Source: Paulownia fortunei (taxonomy: Eukaryota > Streptophyta > Magnoliopsida > Lamiales > Paulowniaceae). Taken from it: a DNA stretch of 64,000 nt. The DNA lies in the NCBI GenBank assembly GCA_019321725.1, contig CM033115.1, forward strand, positions 14,146,673 through 14,210,672, in the 5' to 3' direction. The notes below the pieces were generated by a model. That model searched no databases and was not told the origin of the DNA. It was given only the letters and a program-made list of their open reading frames with translations. Positions within the stretch are counted from its first letter, which is position 1; each line of letters opens with the position of its first letter. Position numbers and translations under genes: made by a program. Shown piece by piece: positions 9,770 through 22,500 of the stretch.

Positions 9770-12700
9770 TTACTCCTCATCCTCAAGGCCTGGAATGTAC
9801 TCCAAACTAACGTCGAAGACGACTGGACTATTGGCAGCCACTCGTGGCCTTCCTGGAGCTGATGTGAGACCTTTGGGAAATGCTAACTGATCGAACAAAA
9901 TGCAAATTAAAGGTTTCAGCATAAAATTACTAACTTGTTCATCACCAATGAGAAATTACAAAGTGAAAAACACATACGTAAAAAAACGAGAAAATTAAAA
10001 AAAAAAAGAAGAAAAAACTCAATGATGCAAGGAGTTAAAGTATATTTGGTTTATAAAGGATAATTCCAGTTGGACATAGCGCTTGATAAGCCAAAAATTT
10101 TCAAGAAAGAGGCTTTTATTTCTTAAAGATTTTGAATGAGCAAAGGTCAAGACAAAAAAGTTGAAGAAAAACAAACCTTGACCAGGAAAAAGAGAAACAG
10201 AACATTTTGAAAATTTATGCATCTTTTTTCCTTGACTTGAAGCTCGTCAGTATCACTTTGGATTCACAGCTAATATTTGGGGTTCTTTCATATTTTCCTG
10301 CTTCATTGCTGTTAGCTATATGTAGATGTTATGCTATTGATAAGTGAATGGGGAGGTTTTCCAGCAAAGTTTGACAACAAGATCTAATTTATTATGTGAG
10401 GAGAATGTCAGGTATCTGAAGGCTGGAACAGCATAAGTCCTGCAACTCAGAGTTGTACCATTTATCATCTGTAAACCGGGGAGTAACTATTCGGCTGGCC
10501 AGAAATGAAGTAAAACCTGAAGCAATATGACATGGTTCCTTTAACAAAAATTTACCAGGCATATTTTTGGGCTTTGATCTTGTGATGTTAAGTTGTTAAG
10601 CAATTTTGTGATATCTGGTCAGTTTCATCAAAAATAATTCTGAAAAGCTAATATGTCGAAGTACACATTATGCTTTCAGATCTCTTTGTTGACCATGACT
10701 CTTGATTATTGAATTTTGAGCTTCTCATTGTTTTAGTTCTTTTCTAGAGTTTCGTTCTTACCTCTGAATCAATCTAAATGCAAAAAAGGAGAGAGACTAT
10801 TCACATGTTCTTACCGGTCCCGGGATGTAGAGTCGGCGTTTCCCTCCAACTTTCATGCTGAGAATCCCTTCATCTAGCCCCTTGATGACCTATTCATGGC
10901 ATTTCAATTTTGAAATTATCAGAAAATTGAAAATCATCCTCCCACAAAAGCAAAAATGATATACAGAAACCAGCAGAAATTTTGAGCCTAGCTCTCATTA
11001 TCAAAATGTTCAATTTTCTACTTGAAATTCAAATATATTGAACTCAGAAGATAATGGAAGTTTACTAGGGATGCTTCATTTTTAAATCAAGAAATGAATA
11101 CTCTGATATGGTGTTTGGTAGTAAAGACCTCAAGCCTTAAATTAGAACTAAAATTACTTTCATTTAATTTGAACACATTTTTCAGTGATTCCCATTTTGA
11201 ATACATTTTCATCAACCCTGATTTCACTAATGGAACTCTATATATAAAATACACTATGAATGCATTTCTTTTAACTTTTTTGGGACATGAATTTTTTGTT
11301 GGCTTGTCAGATTTTCTGTGAAGGAGAGTATAATCAAACTGTGAATGCATTGTTGGTAGTGAAAACTTCTCAGGATCTCACCTGACCGGAGCCGACCCGG
11401 AAAATATAAAGCTGACCTTTCTCCAGTGAACTATGAAATTAAAAAGAAAAAAAAGAGATATTAGGATAATAATTACATATATAAATATATTTCATGCTTC
11501 TCAATTGCACACACAAAGAAGAATTTCTCAGGTCATGGTATTGGTTTTGGCATGATAAACAAGGCTGAAACCATAGTAGTAATCTGTTCGATAACATATT
11601 ACAAATCTCCCCCGCACCCACCCACACAAGCGCGATAATTATTTTATCATCAAGTGTACAACTAGAATCTTGCAATTTTTTCCAGTCCTAAAAATGAAAA
11701 TCCTATTGCATATTTATCATTTAATTTCCATTTAAAAGACTATAAGAAATAGCAACATCTTTGAAGAACAGCAATAGCACAATATCTAACGAGTGGAAAG
11801 TAAATAAAATTTTCTGCCACTGTGACCATTACCTGTCAAATATTTGGCCGGAAGGAACCATGGCAACATAATTTGCAGCTACCTGTTAAGATGGAAATGG
11901 TATGTTAGCGACAGTGAACTGCATTTCAAACATTTGGGTGAGGCTGCATTTACTGAGGAAAAGAAAAGGAAAAGAAAAATGGGGAATTGTGGTTCCCTAC
12001 AGTTTTTCCTTCCATCAGTATCAAAGTTTAAGTTATATCTTTTTGTTTGCATGAAAAAGATGCAAAAGAAAGCATAACGACTATAGATTTTAAGATTTAT
12101 GGCAATCATTGGTCAGAATGGCTCTTGAAATATTACCCGAATAATCATGAACTAATACTGTGATTGTTGAATAACGGACACTTAACTTTGAGCTTTGCAT
12201 CGGGTAATTCAGATTGCAGTTTTTGGACTTATCTTCTCAGTTCCAGCTCACTGACATATCATTGGTAAGTAAATTCCTAAATATGGAAATACCAGTTCTC
12301 TTTACCAAAATATAACAAATTCACGTGAAAACATATAAAAATAAGCCTCTGAGAAACTGCTTGAAGTTTGTGGACTCACTAGATAAAAGTATGGAAGAAT
12401 GTCAGTGGAGTTGCATTATACAGTTAAACCGAAAGAATCAATCTGAGAAGAAATACTGTTGTCGCCAGAGTACCAGTTGGTTTAAGCATTTGGCTAAGCA
12501 TGGTATTCTTGGAACAGAATGTAACTATCAGCAAAAAGAGTGACATAGGTGCATTAAGATGGAAAAACTTCTTCAATAGTTGTCGAAAAGAAATCAATAA
12601 GAAGGATCACAAGAATATCAGGTACGACTAATGTCAGACAGCTGGATTGTTATCAAGCATAGTGCATTGCTTTTGGGCAACAAAATGTGTTAGCAATATG

Positions 12701-15700
12701 TTTGAAAGTTGCTAGTCTTCAATAGCTGAAAAAGAAACCAAGCAATCATTTTATATCTCAATTGTCCTACAATGCTTCCATTGCATGGATGTATGCTGAA
12801 AGTTTAGGAGGAAAAAGAGAATGAGAATGACAAGTGGCTCCACTGAAACTCAAATTGATGACTCTTAATTCCAGTTATCCTAACATGTACATAAATTATC
12901 GTTGTTCGGTACATACCTGAAATCCAACAGGAGGACTAGGTCCTCCACCAACTTTGATATCCTTGTACTGCAAGCCAGACTCAGTAGTTATCATAGGTAC
13001 CTTCAAGAAAAGAAAATCCTTACAGTTAGCCAACATATTGACATCAAATCCAGAATCTTTAGCTTTAACTTTACTGTATCTTCTAAATGCTCCGATTTAA
13101 TCAAACTCAGAGCTTCAATATCATTTTAGTTTGACTAGCCCATCTATGACATACTGAATGAATCTTTTCGAGACTAGACTGCAGAAGTTTCTCAAAATTA
13201 TCAAGTACTTCTTAAAGGATTGAGTTAAGGATAATGTCTCGTTGTCTTCTGACCATGGAAAGAAATCTTGGATGGACGGGGATGCTTCTTTTAAATGTGC
13301 AAGGTACAGAATAGTGTTTCAGTATAATAAGACTCAGAACTTATTGCTTTCAACTTTATTTATCAGCCTGAATTCATATTTCTTTATAGACATCTAACTT
13401 ATAGAGCATGTACAACTGATAGAAAACCTCAGAGCTCACTCCGAGAACAATCCTAAGAAAATAGAAGCAAATGGAAATTATGTCACGACCTAATAGCAGA
13501 TATTAAAGCTTGAGATCTTCTCTTCTAGAGGAAGATGCATATATTACAGTTGAATACATGAGAATCAGTATGCAGATACTACACATTAGGATAGGGAATC
13601 AACTGCTCATCATCCTCATGTCTCCATATCATTGACTAGGAATAGTAAACATAAATTTGGGAGCCACATTTAGTGGTGGACATTAGCACAATAATTACTG
13701 CTAACTGTATTTATCAGTAATTAATATAAGTGATGGACCACTCAATGTCGGTGCAATGAAAATATTGGGATTATCAACATCCCATTTAGTACAAGATATG
13801 TTATTCTCTTAAACTGTCAAAAATGTCAATACTTCTCCTGTGATAATTATCACAACAATATGTTCCCAGTCAACTGAATCTAATACATGGATCTAATTAT
13901 CACAATAATATTGTATGGAGCGATCATGTTCATTGTTGAAATAGGCGAATTTTCACTCTCAAGTGTGTAAGACATGAAAGCATAGAAGCTAGGGACCACC
14001 ACATGCGCATCTAGGACCCAAGTGGTTCGAGCCTATGAACTGTGTCCTATATCTTTGTTCTGCTTATTTGTTTAGTATGATAAGGAGCTAACTTTTATGC
14101 AGCACCGGTCAATAATCAATCAGCTGAAATGTCTAGACCATAAACATTTCAATGTAATATTTTCTACCAATTTTTGCAAATCACAAAATGAAAGAAAATA
14201 AAGAATAACAGTCAGCATGCAGGCATGGGAAACTGCAGTGATGATTAACACTCAACACATCGTATACAGATATACAATGAGATCCATATAAACTTGGAAA
14301 GAAACGGTAACCGCGCCCTTGTTGAGAGAAGAAGGTTATATTTCTTAGTGGTTCTAAGGAATAAGTACGACTGGTGCATGATCTATGTGCTCTCGTGCAA
14401 CTCTTGCATGAGCTTAGGTGATATCGGATCCACCTCAACTATTTATGAAGCTGAAGACATAATTTGGCATTGGTAAGTGCAGTGCAAGGAAATAATAGAT
14501 CTTTGTAAAAAGGTTGTCTATTATTTTTCGAGTTTATTTTAACTACAATGCGTAAAAGGCATGGACTGAACTCAACAAACTAGGGATCAAAGTGAAAAAA
14601 AGTGCACCATTCCCATCACAGTAAACTTGATTTTGACATAGAACATCTCCAGTATTTTGGGGATTAGTCATGAGGCATGCCCTATGTCACCAAATGCAGA
14701 ATAACATAATAACAAAATTTAACAAGGAATAATTTGATCTTCCATAAGAACTGAGAGTATGGCACAGTTGATGCAACTGATCACTAGAGACCTGACAATC
14801 ATTAGAGAATCTTAAAAGTTTAGGGAGCTATGTAATCTCACCATACATTTTCAAGCTCTTTCTCACACGCATCATCGCATAGCCTTGGTTTTTCCTCCGG
14901 GGCAATCCAGCTGCTTCAGCAAAAGTAGAGCCACTTAAGAGGCTTAGAAGTCCAAATCCTATGTTGATTAAGTTTCTGCGGTTCATCAAAGCACACTCAT
15001 CCTGACGCTCAACAGTCTTTAATGCTTGTAATCTGGGTTCTGAAGCTGAGGATTGTATTCCAACCCCGACATTGATTTTGTACACTCTTTGATGATTGGA
15101 AGAATTACTTTTGCCAAATATACAACCTAAACACAAACAAATTATCAAATTGTTGGTTGTAGATATAACACCAGGGGCAACAGAAAGCAGTAGGTTCCAT
15201 CATACTCACATGTATTTTCAATATAAAAGTACTACTCTTGGGCAAATGATTCTATTTGAAATATAAAAATAAAAAGTGATATTTCTCCCCAAAAAATGTT
15301 AATTATGTTCCAAAACAAATTGTCATGGAAAGAAAAACACAATCCTAATGGTATCATAACATTAATTAGCCTAAGGAATGTGAATAAACATATTGTCAAG
15401 AAATGATTACCAGGAAATTTCCTTCAGAATGCATGAACTGACAAAACAAATTGCCATGGAAAGAAATACACAATCCTAATGGTATCGTAACATTAATTAG
15501 CCTAAGGAATGTGCATATACATATTGTCAAGAAATGATTACCAGGAAATTTCCTTCAGAATGCATGAACTTGCTTTGCTGGTACCATTATCATTCCTTTG
15601 ATAGATATATTAAGTAAACAAATGCAGAAAAAGACCGATCACAGCTTTTATGTTTCTTTTTTGAACTATTTAGGTGGAGTATTAAGCCCTTTCCAGCACT

Positions 15701-16139
15701 TGAAACTATAGTAGTATTAACCATAGCTATCTGGCTGCATTACTCTGTTTAATTCCCACCCTTTCTGTTGATATCCACACTTGAAACTATAGTAGAATTA
15801 ACCATAGCTATCTTATCTAACTTCAGCAACATTTCTTAAACTAATGAACCCAGTGATTTTCTTTTTCTTTTCTAATCTTTTTATCACAGAGCATCCAAAA
15901 AACCTTTTATCGTTCTTTTCATGATTCAGAGTCAACAAGCTTCAAAATGAACAATTAATTTTTGTATTTAAATTTGGGTAAGTAAAGCACTAAACTAAAC
16001 AAGAATCAATCAGATACAGAAAATCAAGATAATTGAAAATTTTTCTAAGAAGAAAACAAGAGGAAATTAAATATTGAACAAAAGGGTGTGTGGGGTGTGT
16101 GTTCTTACCCAGTGGAAGTAGCAAAGACGCTGATGCCAT
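9770..16139 (-). CDS. FKBP16-3: FKBP16-3-like thylakoid-lumen peptidyl-prolyl isomerase, 7 exons, frameshifted
   Basis: Exons on the minus strand: 16139-16109, 15126-14847, 13000-12917, 11882-11833, 11430-11382, 10889-10815 and 9886-9770, all with GT/AG borders. Intact, it would encode 228 residues. Exons 1-2 give a two-part transit peptide: chloroplast part from MASASLLLPLG, then twin arginine (residues 60-61, MNRRNLI), a hydrophobic stretch and AEAA at about 80-83, as for Tat import into the lumen. The mature part has the CDDAC cysteine pair, then the FKBP fold (TTESGLQYKDIKVG, VPSGQIFDS, VIKGLDEGILSMKVGGKRR, LAFPKGLTSAPGRP, VSLEYIPGL). The family match is to FKBP16-3 as I know it. Exon 2 has 280 bases where phase requires 281: a C run that should be five is four (14899-14902), so translation would run on as RRKNQGYAMM and stop at the start of exon 3. 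All later exons are clean. Either a recent pseudogene or a base-calling error. Confidence 0.88.
15311..15572 (-). repeat. 131-bp tandem duplication inside FKBP16-3 intron 1
   Basis: CAAAACAAATTG at 15311 recurs at 15442, and the two 131-base units stay nearly identical through TTACCAGGAAATTTCCTTCAG. The corresponding block at 35315-35440 holds only one unit, so the doubling is specific to copy 1 or was lost elsewhere. Confidence 0.85.
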
Positions 16140-17598
16140 TTTCCTTTTTCTGCGATGGCGATGAATAGCTGTTATCAGTCGTTTGAATTTGAATGGATAA
16201 CGATATCAACTACCGGTGGATTTTTCAGAGGTGGTGTTTCCTTCATTTACTAAAATACCCCTGAGATTCTATGGAAATGCTATTTGGGCCTCAACGACAG
16301 TTTGCAAGAATACAAGCCCCTTTTCACAAATTGAAATTCATTTAAGCAAGCGCCACGTAACATACATGTGGATATTATCGGTACTTAAGGCCATCTAAGG
16401 AAACGCCATAAAAGGTTCATGCCCACACCTTCATGTACAAGAATCGCAACACTTATTTTTGTTATTACAGAAATTAGATATAATTTATTCTCTCCAATCT
16501 CTCTTATTTGGTGTAAATTGAACTTCTAAATGAACATTGTATTTTTATTGTTCTTAAAAATAGTGATTGAAAATCACATCTTATGAGAGTATAGCTTTGA
16601 AAAAAATATTTCTATTTAAAAAATAAAGTCTTATTTTGGGATGTCTTGAAAAAAATGATTGTTATAGGTACAATTTTGTATTATTTCATTAAACATCTAA
16701 GTCAACTCCAAGACAAATTAGCATGATTAATGAATCTCATGTTAAGAACTGAGGAATAATTACTTTGATGAATTCCATGATTCTAGCATAATGCAATCTA
16801 TTTTTTTGTATGTTTTATTTTATATGACTTAATTCTTAAATCATATTGATATTCATTATATGTTTATTTTACTTGTAAAAATAGGTGGCCATCGTAATCA
16901 AAACATAAAAAATTCATTATTTGATTTTACATGATTTGGTTCTTTTCTGTTGGTATAATTATTTCATATTAACATCGTATGCTTATTTTATGTATATAGA
17001 TACGATGTTGTTGTAATAACTTGCATACGTGAGGAAAAAAAAAATATTTGTTTGTGGATATAGATTTATTAGTTGATCTACTTCATTATTTTAATTTTAT
17101 TTATTTCTGATTTATTTCATTTATGTTTAAACTTTTCATATCTAAGCTCATAAACGACTGTTGATTTCAACTTTTTTCCCCTTATTTATTAATTTATTTT
17201 TGGTCTATGTAATAAGTTTTTGATGTTTTAGTAGTGCAGTGATACTTTTCCCAATTGAGTTATATTTGGATATAGGATAATGGAGAAAAATGATAGAAAA
17301 GACATATTCATTGAATAATACTCTCCTTTTTCATAACAAAGTAAGTAGTTGTTTCAATTTAAAATACTTTGCAATTTAATGGAAATATCATGAAATGTAA
17401 ATATTTTTCTTTCCTATTTTCTTTCAAAGTTGAGTAGAGAAAAATATTTTTCTTGATAATTTGTACTTAAGTCCAAGCCCAATGTGCATAAAATCAAAGC
17501 TACTAAAAATCACTGTTTCATTTGGATGGAAGCTTCTATGACAAAGAGAAAAAACAAATGGAGAAAAAAGTGAAACACACATATCGTGGTAGCCTAGT

Positions 17599-18127
17599 TC
17601 AGTCGTGTATGACAACAACTGAAGGAGTTTGCAATGGATCCTTGGTCTCTTCACCAGCAATAGTGCCGTTATCATTTGGAAATCCCATTGAAGTATTTTG
17701 CCCTTCAGACATGGTTGCAACGAGCCATGAGTCACTCCTCAAATCCTCCAGCAATGTCGAAATCGATGAAGTTTCTACAGAAATCCCACTTCTACTTGTT
17801 GCCACCACATTAGAAGGAAGGACCGCAAGAGGAGAAGTAGAAGAGGAAGAGAATAATATGCATTTCTTGCTCATTTTGAAGCTCCTCATTTTTGGAGATT
17901 CTTAAGCAACTCAGCTGCAAAAGATTGCACATTTGAACCAAATCAATTTCATTGAAATTCTTTCCTTGCAATAATAGCTCATTCATGAGCTGCGGAGACT
18001 CTTACATGTCCTTCTTGTGGGGTTCAGCATATCTTATGTCTCGTCATTTTGTCTTTGGACCAAGTACATTTCATGGATCATCATTTTTTTGGCCGTTTCT
18101 AATTCTAAAAAGTCCAAGAATTTGCTG
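17599..18127 (-). pseudogene. type I (M-gamma-like) MADS-box relic, left arm of copy 1, MADS domain deleted
   Basis: On minus this reads, in broken frames, the region after the MADS domain (ELETAKKMMIHE, QRQNDET, NELL-QGKNFNEIDLVQ) and then a C-terminal part ending about 17599 (LAVLPSNVVATSRSG, LLEDLRSDSWLVATM, NTSMGFPND). At 18127 it joins promoter-like sequence directly, so the DNA-binding domain is missing. The parts match, in order, the fuller copy at 56319-56889. The spacing of acidic and basic residues after the MADS domain resembles AGL80-type M-gamma proteins, as judged from the fuller copy. Non-functional as it stands. Confidence 0.6.
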
Positions 18128-18461
18128 ACATTTCATAGTTAGTAAGGGTTGTTTTATTGTTCAATATAGTGATGAATAGATTCAAAAATTTTAAGAATTT
18201 GAGGGAATTAGATATGGAGCTTCTTGTTTTCCTTATGTAAAGACAGAATCTCATATCAAATAAGAAGTTTCATATCATATTCCCTCAAATTCAAGAAAGT
18301 TTGCAATCCATTCTTGACTTGAACAATAAAACAACCCTTACTAACTATGATGGCTTCTCTATTATATATACATTCCACAAAGCGAAAACATACATGTGCA
18401 AGTAAAACAACTCTAACCATTATTTCCAAACATAACAAGAAAAAATGTAAAATACAAACAA

Positions 18462-18600
18462 ATGCCAGGTGAGAGGAAAAGACAAGTCGTCTTTACTTAG
18501 AGCGACCAACAGAGAATAATGCCAACTTGTGGCCATCCCTAAAAATCTTTGGTGAAATTCTTGGACTCTTTAGAACCAAAATGGAAAAACTATTATTGTG
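18462..18600 (+). pseudogene. MADS-box relic, right arm of copy 1, stop at codon 13
   Basis: ATG at 18462 opens MPGERKRQVVFT and meets TAG at 18498. Other copies have AAG (lysine of the FTKR motif) at this place. After the stop the sequence drops most of the MADS domain and resumes at CTTGTGGCCATCC and AAATCTTTGGTGAAATTCTTGG, matching the stretch after the domain in other copies, and then jumps to the gene's 3' flank. The same nonsense codon occurs at 59197. Confidence 0.55.
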
Positions 18601-19579
18601 GTACTAAAGCGTCAAAAACTTGTTATATCGATAATAAATAAATGAATAAAATTGATAAAAGAAGATAATCATTTCTTTAAAAAGTTTAAACATAAATGAA
18701 ATAAATCTAGTAGTGCAAACAAATCAAACAAAAATGATGAAGTAGTTCAACTACTCAACCTATATCCGCAGGCAAAATGCTAAAGGGAAAGAAGTATTTT
18801 TTAAATATGCAAGATATTCCAATGACATAATATTTATATATGTAAAATAAACATATGATGTTAATCAAATGGACAAAATCATACCAACGAAGAATCAAAT
18901 CATAAAAGATTAAATAAAGGGTTACTTAGATTGATTATGATAGCCACCAATCTTTACACATAAAATAATTATATGAGGAATATCGAATGAATCAAATCAA
19001 AATACTGAAGAATTAAATAATATAAAATAAAACATATCAAGAAAATGATTGCATTATGCTATAATCATGTAGTTCCATACAAGTAATCAACCATTAATTC
19101 TAAAAATGAGATTCATTTATCAAGTTAATTTATTGTGGAGGTGACTATATATTATTTTTGGGTAAGTAAATACTTAAATATTGATATAATAATCTATATT
19201 GTTGGGCCCCATAGGATGTTTAAGCTCCAATTGCGCCCCATGACTACTAAGAATACACCATTATCTTACAGCTAGTAATATCGACATTGCAATATTTGTT
19301 GCTATCCAACAAATTTACTAAATTGTTTAGTAAATTATTGCAACAATTTTTGCTATCACAACAAATTTACTAATTTTTTTAGTAAATTATTCGTCCTCAA
19401 TTAAAAAATAATTTATTCTCTCTCCTCATCCCTTCCCTTGCTACCCATGGTGTTTTTTTTTTTTTTTCCAGTCTGAAAATTTGTTGGGCTTATGGCCACA
19501 AAATAACACTAACTCTTTAGGTTTCAATAATGGTTAGTTCTTGGAATTGAGATAAAGCGAAATAGAGCACAAGTAGTCC

Positions 19580-22500
19580 TTGGAATTGAGATAGAGCACA
19601 AGCTATAAAAAACAAGAATTTTCTAACTAATATGATGAATTGTTCCAAAAATAAATTTCTAAGAAAACAAACATCATCAAAAATCAAGAAAGTAAAGGCT
19701 TAATTCCTTTCTTCGTGGGTAGATTACATCTAAATTCCTTGAGGTTCGGTTTAATTATAAATAACCCCCTATTATTTGTCAAATTACATCTACACCCCAT
19801 AATATTTGGCCTCATCAAGAAATCTTAATGGAATAACAAAATGACAAACTTACCTTTACAGTAATCTGTAACTAAAAACACTCCAAAATAAAAAATTAAT
19901 TATAAATTAATTGCACTTTCTTATCCCCCTAACCATCTAGGGGATCTATGCAATACTCTAATATTAGAATGGGCATTAATGTAATATATCAAAATATTTT
20001 TTTTAATCTTTTTGCACTTACTTGTGAAGTAACGTCTATGCGAGTTTGAGGTTTTTGTATGTGACTATATGTGAGGGTAATATGAAATATGCATATACCA
20101 TAAGTGGTATATTGATAACAAATAGGGAGGTTTATAATACTTATACAATAAAAAAGTTTTTATTTGTTTTATTTATTTTTATTTATTTATTATTTTTTAC
20201 AATTCATGGATAATATGACTTTTTTACTATATTTGTACACAATATTGGTGTTTAAAAAAAGTTAAACCTTTTCTTTTTGTTCAAACTGCATAATTCTTAT
20301 TTTACTCCCTCTATTTTTTTTAATCTTAAAATAAAATTTCTATCCAATTTGAGTATCCTCTTGTAAAATTCCATTACATGATACACTGTCGCCACCCTCT
20401 CATTTTCCTTCGGCAATTCCTACTCATATAAATCCTTTTAAGCGCAACCACTGTAGGAGTGTTTGCCATTTGATTAACCGACATGAACTTGAAAATTTGG
20501 TGCTAACCAAATTGAAAAGAAAAATAGCCACAAGATTCAAGTTATGTTTAGTATTGATTTTTAATAAAAGGTTTTAATTTGATTTTTTAAGACCTTTAAA
20601 TATTTTTTTAAAAACACTAAATATATTTAATATTTCTTTACTTGATTGTTATTTAAATTAGTTTGTTGACTATTGTCCATAAATACTCTTACAAATAATT
20701 AATTTTTAACCACCATTATCATCTAATAGTTATAGTTAATTCCTCTAACATCCTTATTTAGGCAGGTGGTTTCATTATTGTAGTACATTTAGTCATTTTT
20801 CCAAAATTTAGCCCGCCAACACTATTAAATGAAGTGCTCCTGGATGAAGCCATGTATATATTTTGAGAAAATGTTGAAAATTTTGGAGTGAATCTAAGAA
20901 GGTATTAAAATTTGGCATGGATGTTTATTTCAGAGTTGTAAATTTGTGGAAATTTCAGTGAAAATTCCAGAATATCCAAAATTTCAATTTCAATTTCAAT
21001 TTCAATTTAGAAAAACTAGGGAAATATACAGAAATAGTTCAATATTTTAAAAATAACTCTTAATATTTCAAATCAACAAAAATATGCATATTTTCAAACT
21101 AAAATATTTGTATACATGATTTTTATAGTGAGTTTTACTAAATGACACAAATACAAGTATATTGCGCCGACTTAAAAATAATAAAAATAATTTAATTTGG
21201 TGGTTAAATAATTATTAAATCTCAAAAAAATATAATTAAAGAAAGTGCACACAAAACTGTTAATCTATCGAAACCACAAAAGGAGGAACAGTGAAACACA
21301 TATAATGTGGTAGCCTAATCCAAATGTGTATATGCCAACAACTCAAGGAGGTGCGATGGATTCTTGGGCACTTCACCAGCATCTCCCCCACCAGCACCAT
21401 CGCTGTCATTTGGAATTCGCATAGAAGTTCTTGGAATTGATATAGAGCACAAGCTTTGAAAAACAAGAATTTTCTGACTAATATGATGAATTGTTCTAGT
21501 CAGTAAATTTAAAAAAAAACAAATATCATCAAAAATCAAGCAAGTACAGGCTTAATTCCTTTCTTCGTGGTAGATTTCATCTAAATTCCTTGAGGTTTGG
21601 CTTAAATATAAATAGCCCCTTATTATTTGCCGAATTACATCTACACCCCTTAATGTTTGGCCTTATCAAGAAAACCTTAATGGAATAAGAAAATGATAAA
21701 CTTACTTTTACGAAAACTGTAATTAGAACACTCAAAATTAAAAAATTATTTATAAGGTAATTGGACTTTCCTTTATCCCCTGACCATCCAGAGGGTCTAT
21801 CTACTATTTTAATATTATAATGGGCATTAATGTAATGTACCGAAATATTCTTTTTGATCTTTTTGCCTTTATTTGTGAAGTAAGCGTCTATAAAGTTTGA
21901 TGTTTTTGTATGTGACTACATATAGAGGGTAAGGTGAAATATTCATATACAAGAAAGTGGTGTATTGATAAAAATAGGGTGGTCTATATAATATTTATAT
22001 AATAATTTTTTTTATGTGCAATATATGAATGATATGATTTTTATTTTTTTTACTATATTTGCACACAATTTTTGGTGTTTTTAAAAAGCTAAACCTTTCT
22101 CTTTGTCCAAATTGCATAACTATCATTTTAGTCCCTCTATTGTTTTTTTTTTTAATCTTATAATAAAATTCCTATGCAATTTGAGTATCCTCTTGTAAAG
22201 TTCCATTAAATGATGCCTTGTCGCCACCCTCTCATTTTCCTTCAGCAATTTCTACTTATATAAATCTTTTTAAGCGCAACTACTGTAGGGTGTTTTCCAT
22301 TTGATTAACCAACATGAACTTAAAAATTTGGTGCTAACCAAACTGAAAAAAAAAAAGCCAAAAGATTCAATTTAGTGTTCAGAATTGATATTTTATAATA
22401 TTTGATTTTAATTTTTATGATCTGTAAATAATTTTAAAAAATAAATATTTTTAATATTTCTTTAGTTGATTGTTACTTAACTTAATTTGTTGACTATTGC

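Larger units (their letters stand above)
16694..19150. repeat. long inverted repeat around MADS pseudogene, copy 1
   Basis: Left arm 16694-18243 and right arm 18252-19150 are reverse complements with indels. The inner about 110 bases match closely: TAGTAAGGGTTGTTTTATTGTTCAA at 18142 against its complement ending at 18345, and GAATTTGAGGGAAT near the centre. The outer parts also match, for example the complement of 17111-17140 with the block at 18684 (AAGTTTAAACATAAATGAAATAAAT), and the outer tips around CATGAGATTCAT. The left arm holds the MADS gene body, reading outward on minus; the right arm holds promoter, start and 3' flank with the body deleted. The centre is therefore the 5' side of both: a head-to-head inverted duplication. 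Confidence 0.8.

Noticed and set aside
11094..12109. Frames of 75-87 codons on both strands within the FKBP region
   Set aside because: They lie in introns between well-defined exons and have no coding character.
14828..14846. Extension of the FKBP exon 2 frame past the donor (ending GEIT)
   Set aside because: The GTATGG donor at 14846 and exon 3 at 13000 restore the family sequence; the extension is intron.
17522..17905. 127-codon plus-strand frame opposite the MADS relic
   Set aside because: It is the antisense reading of the MADS gene's C-terminal part; the minus-strand order matches the other copies.
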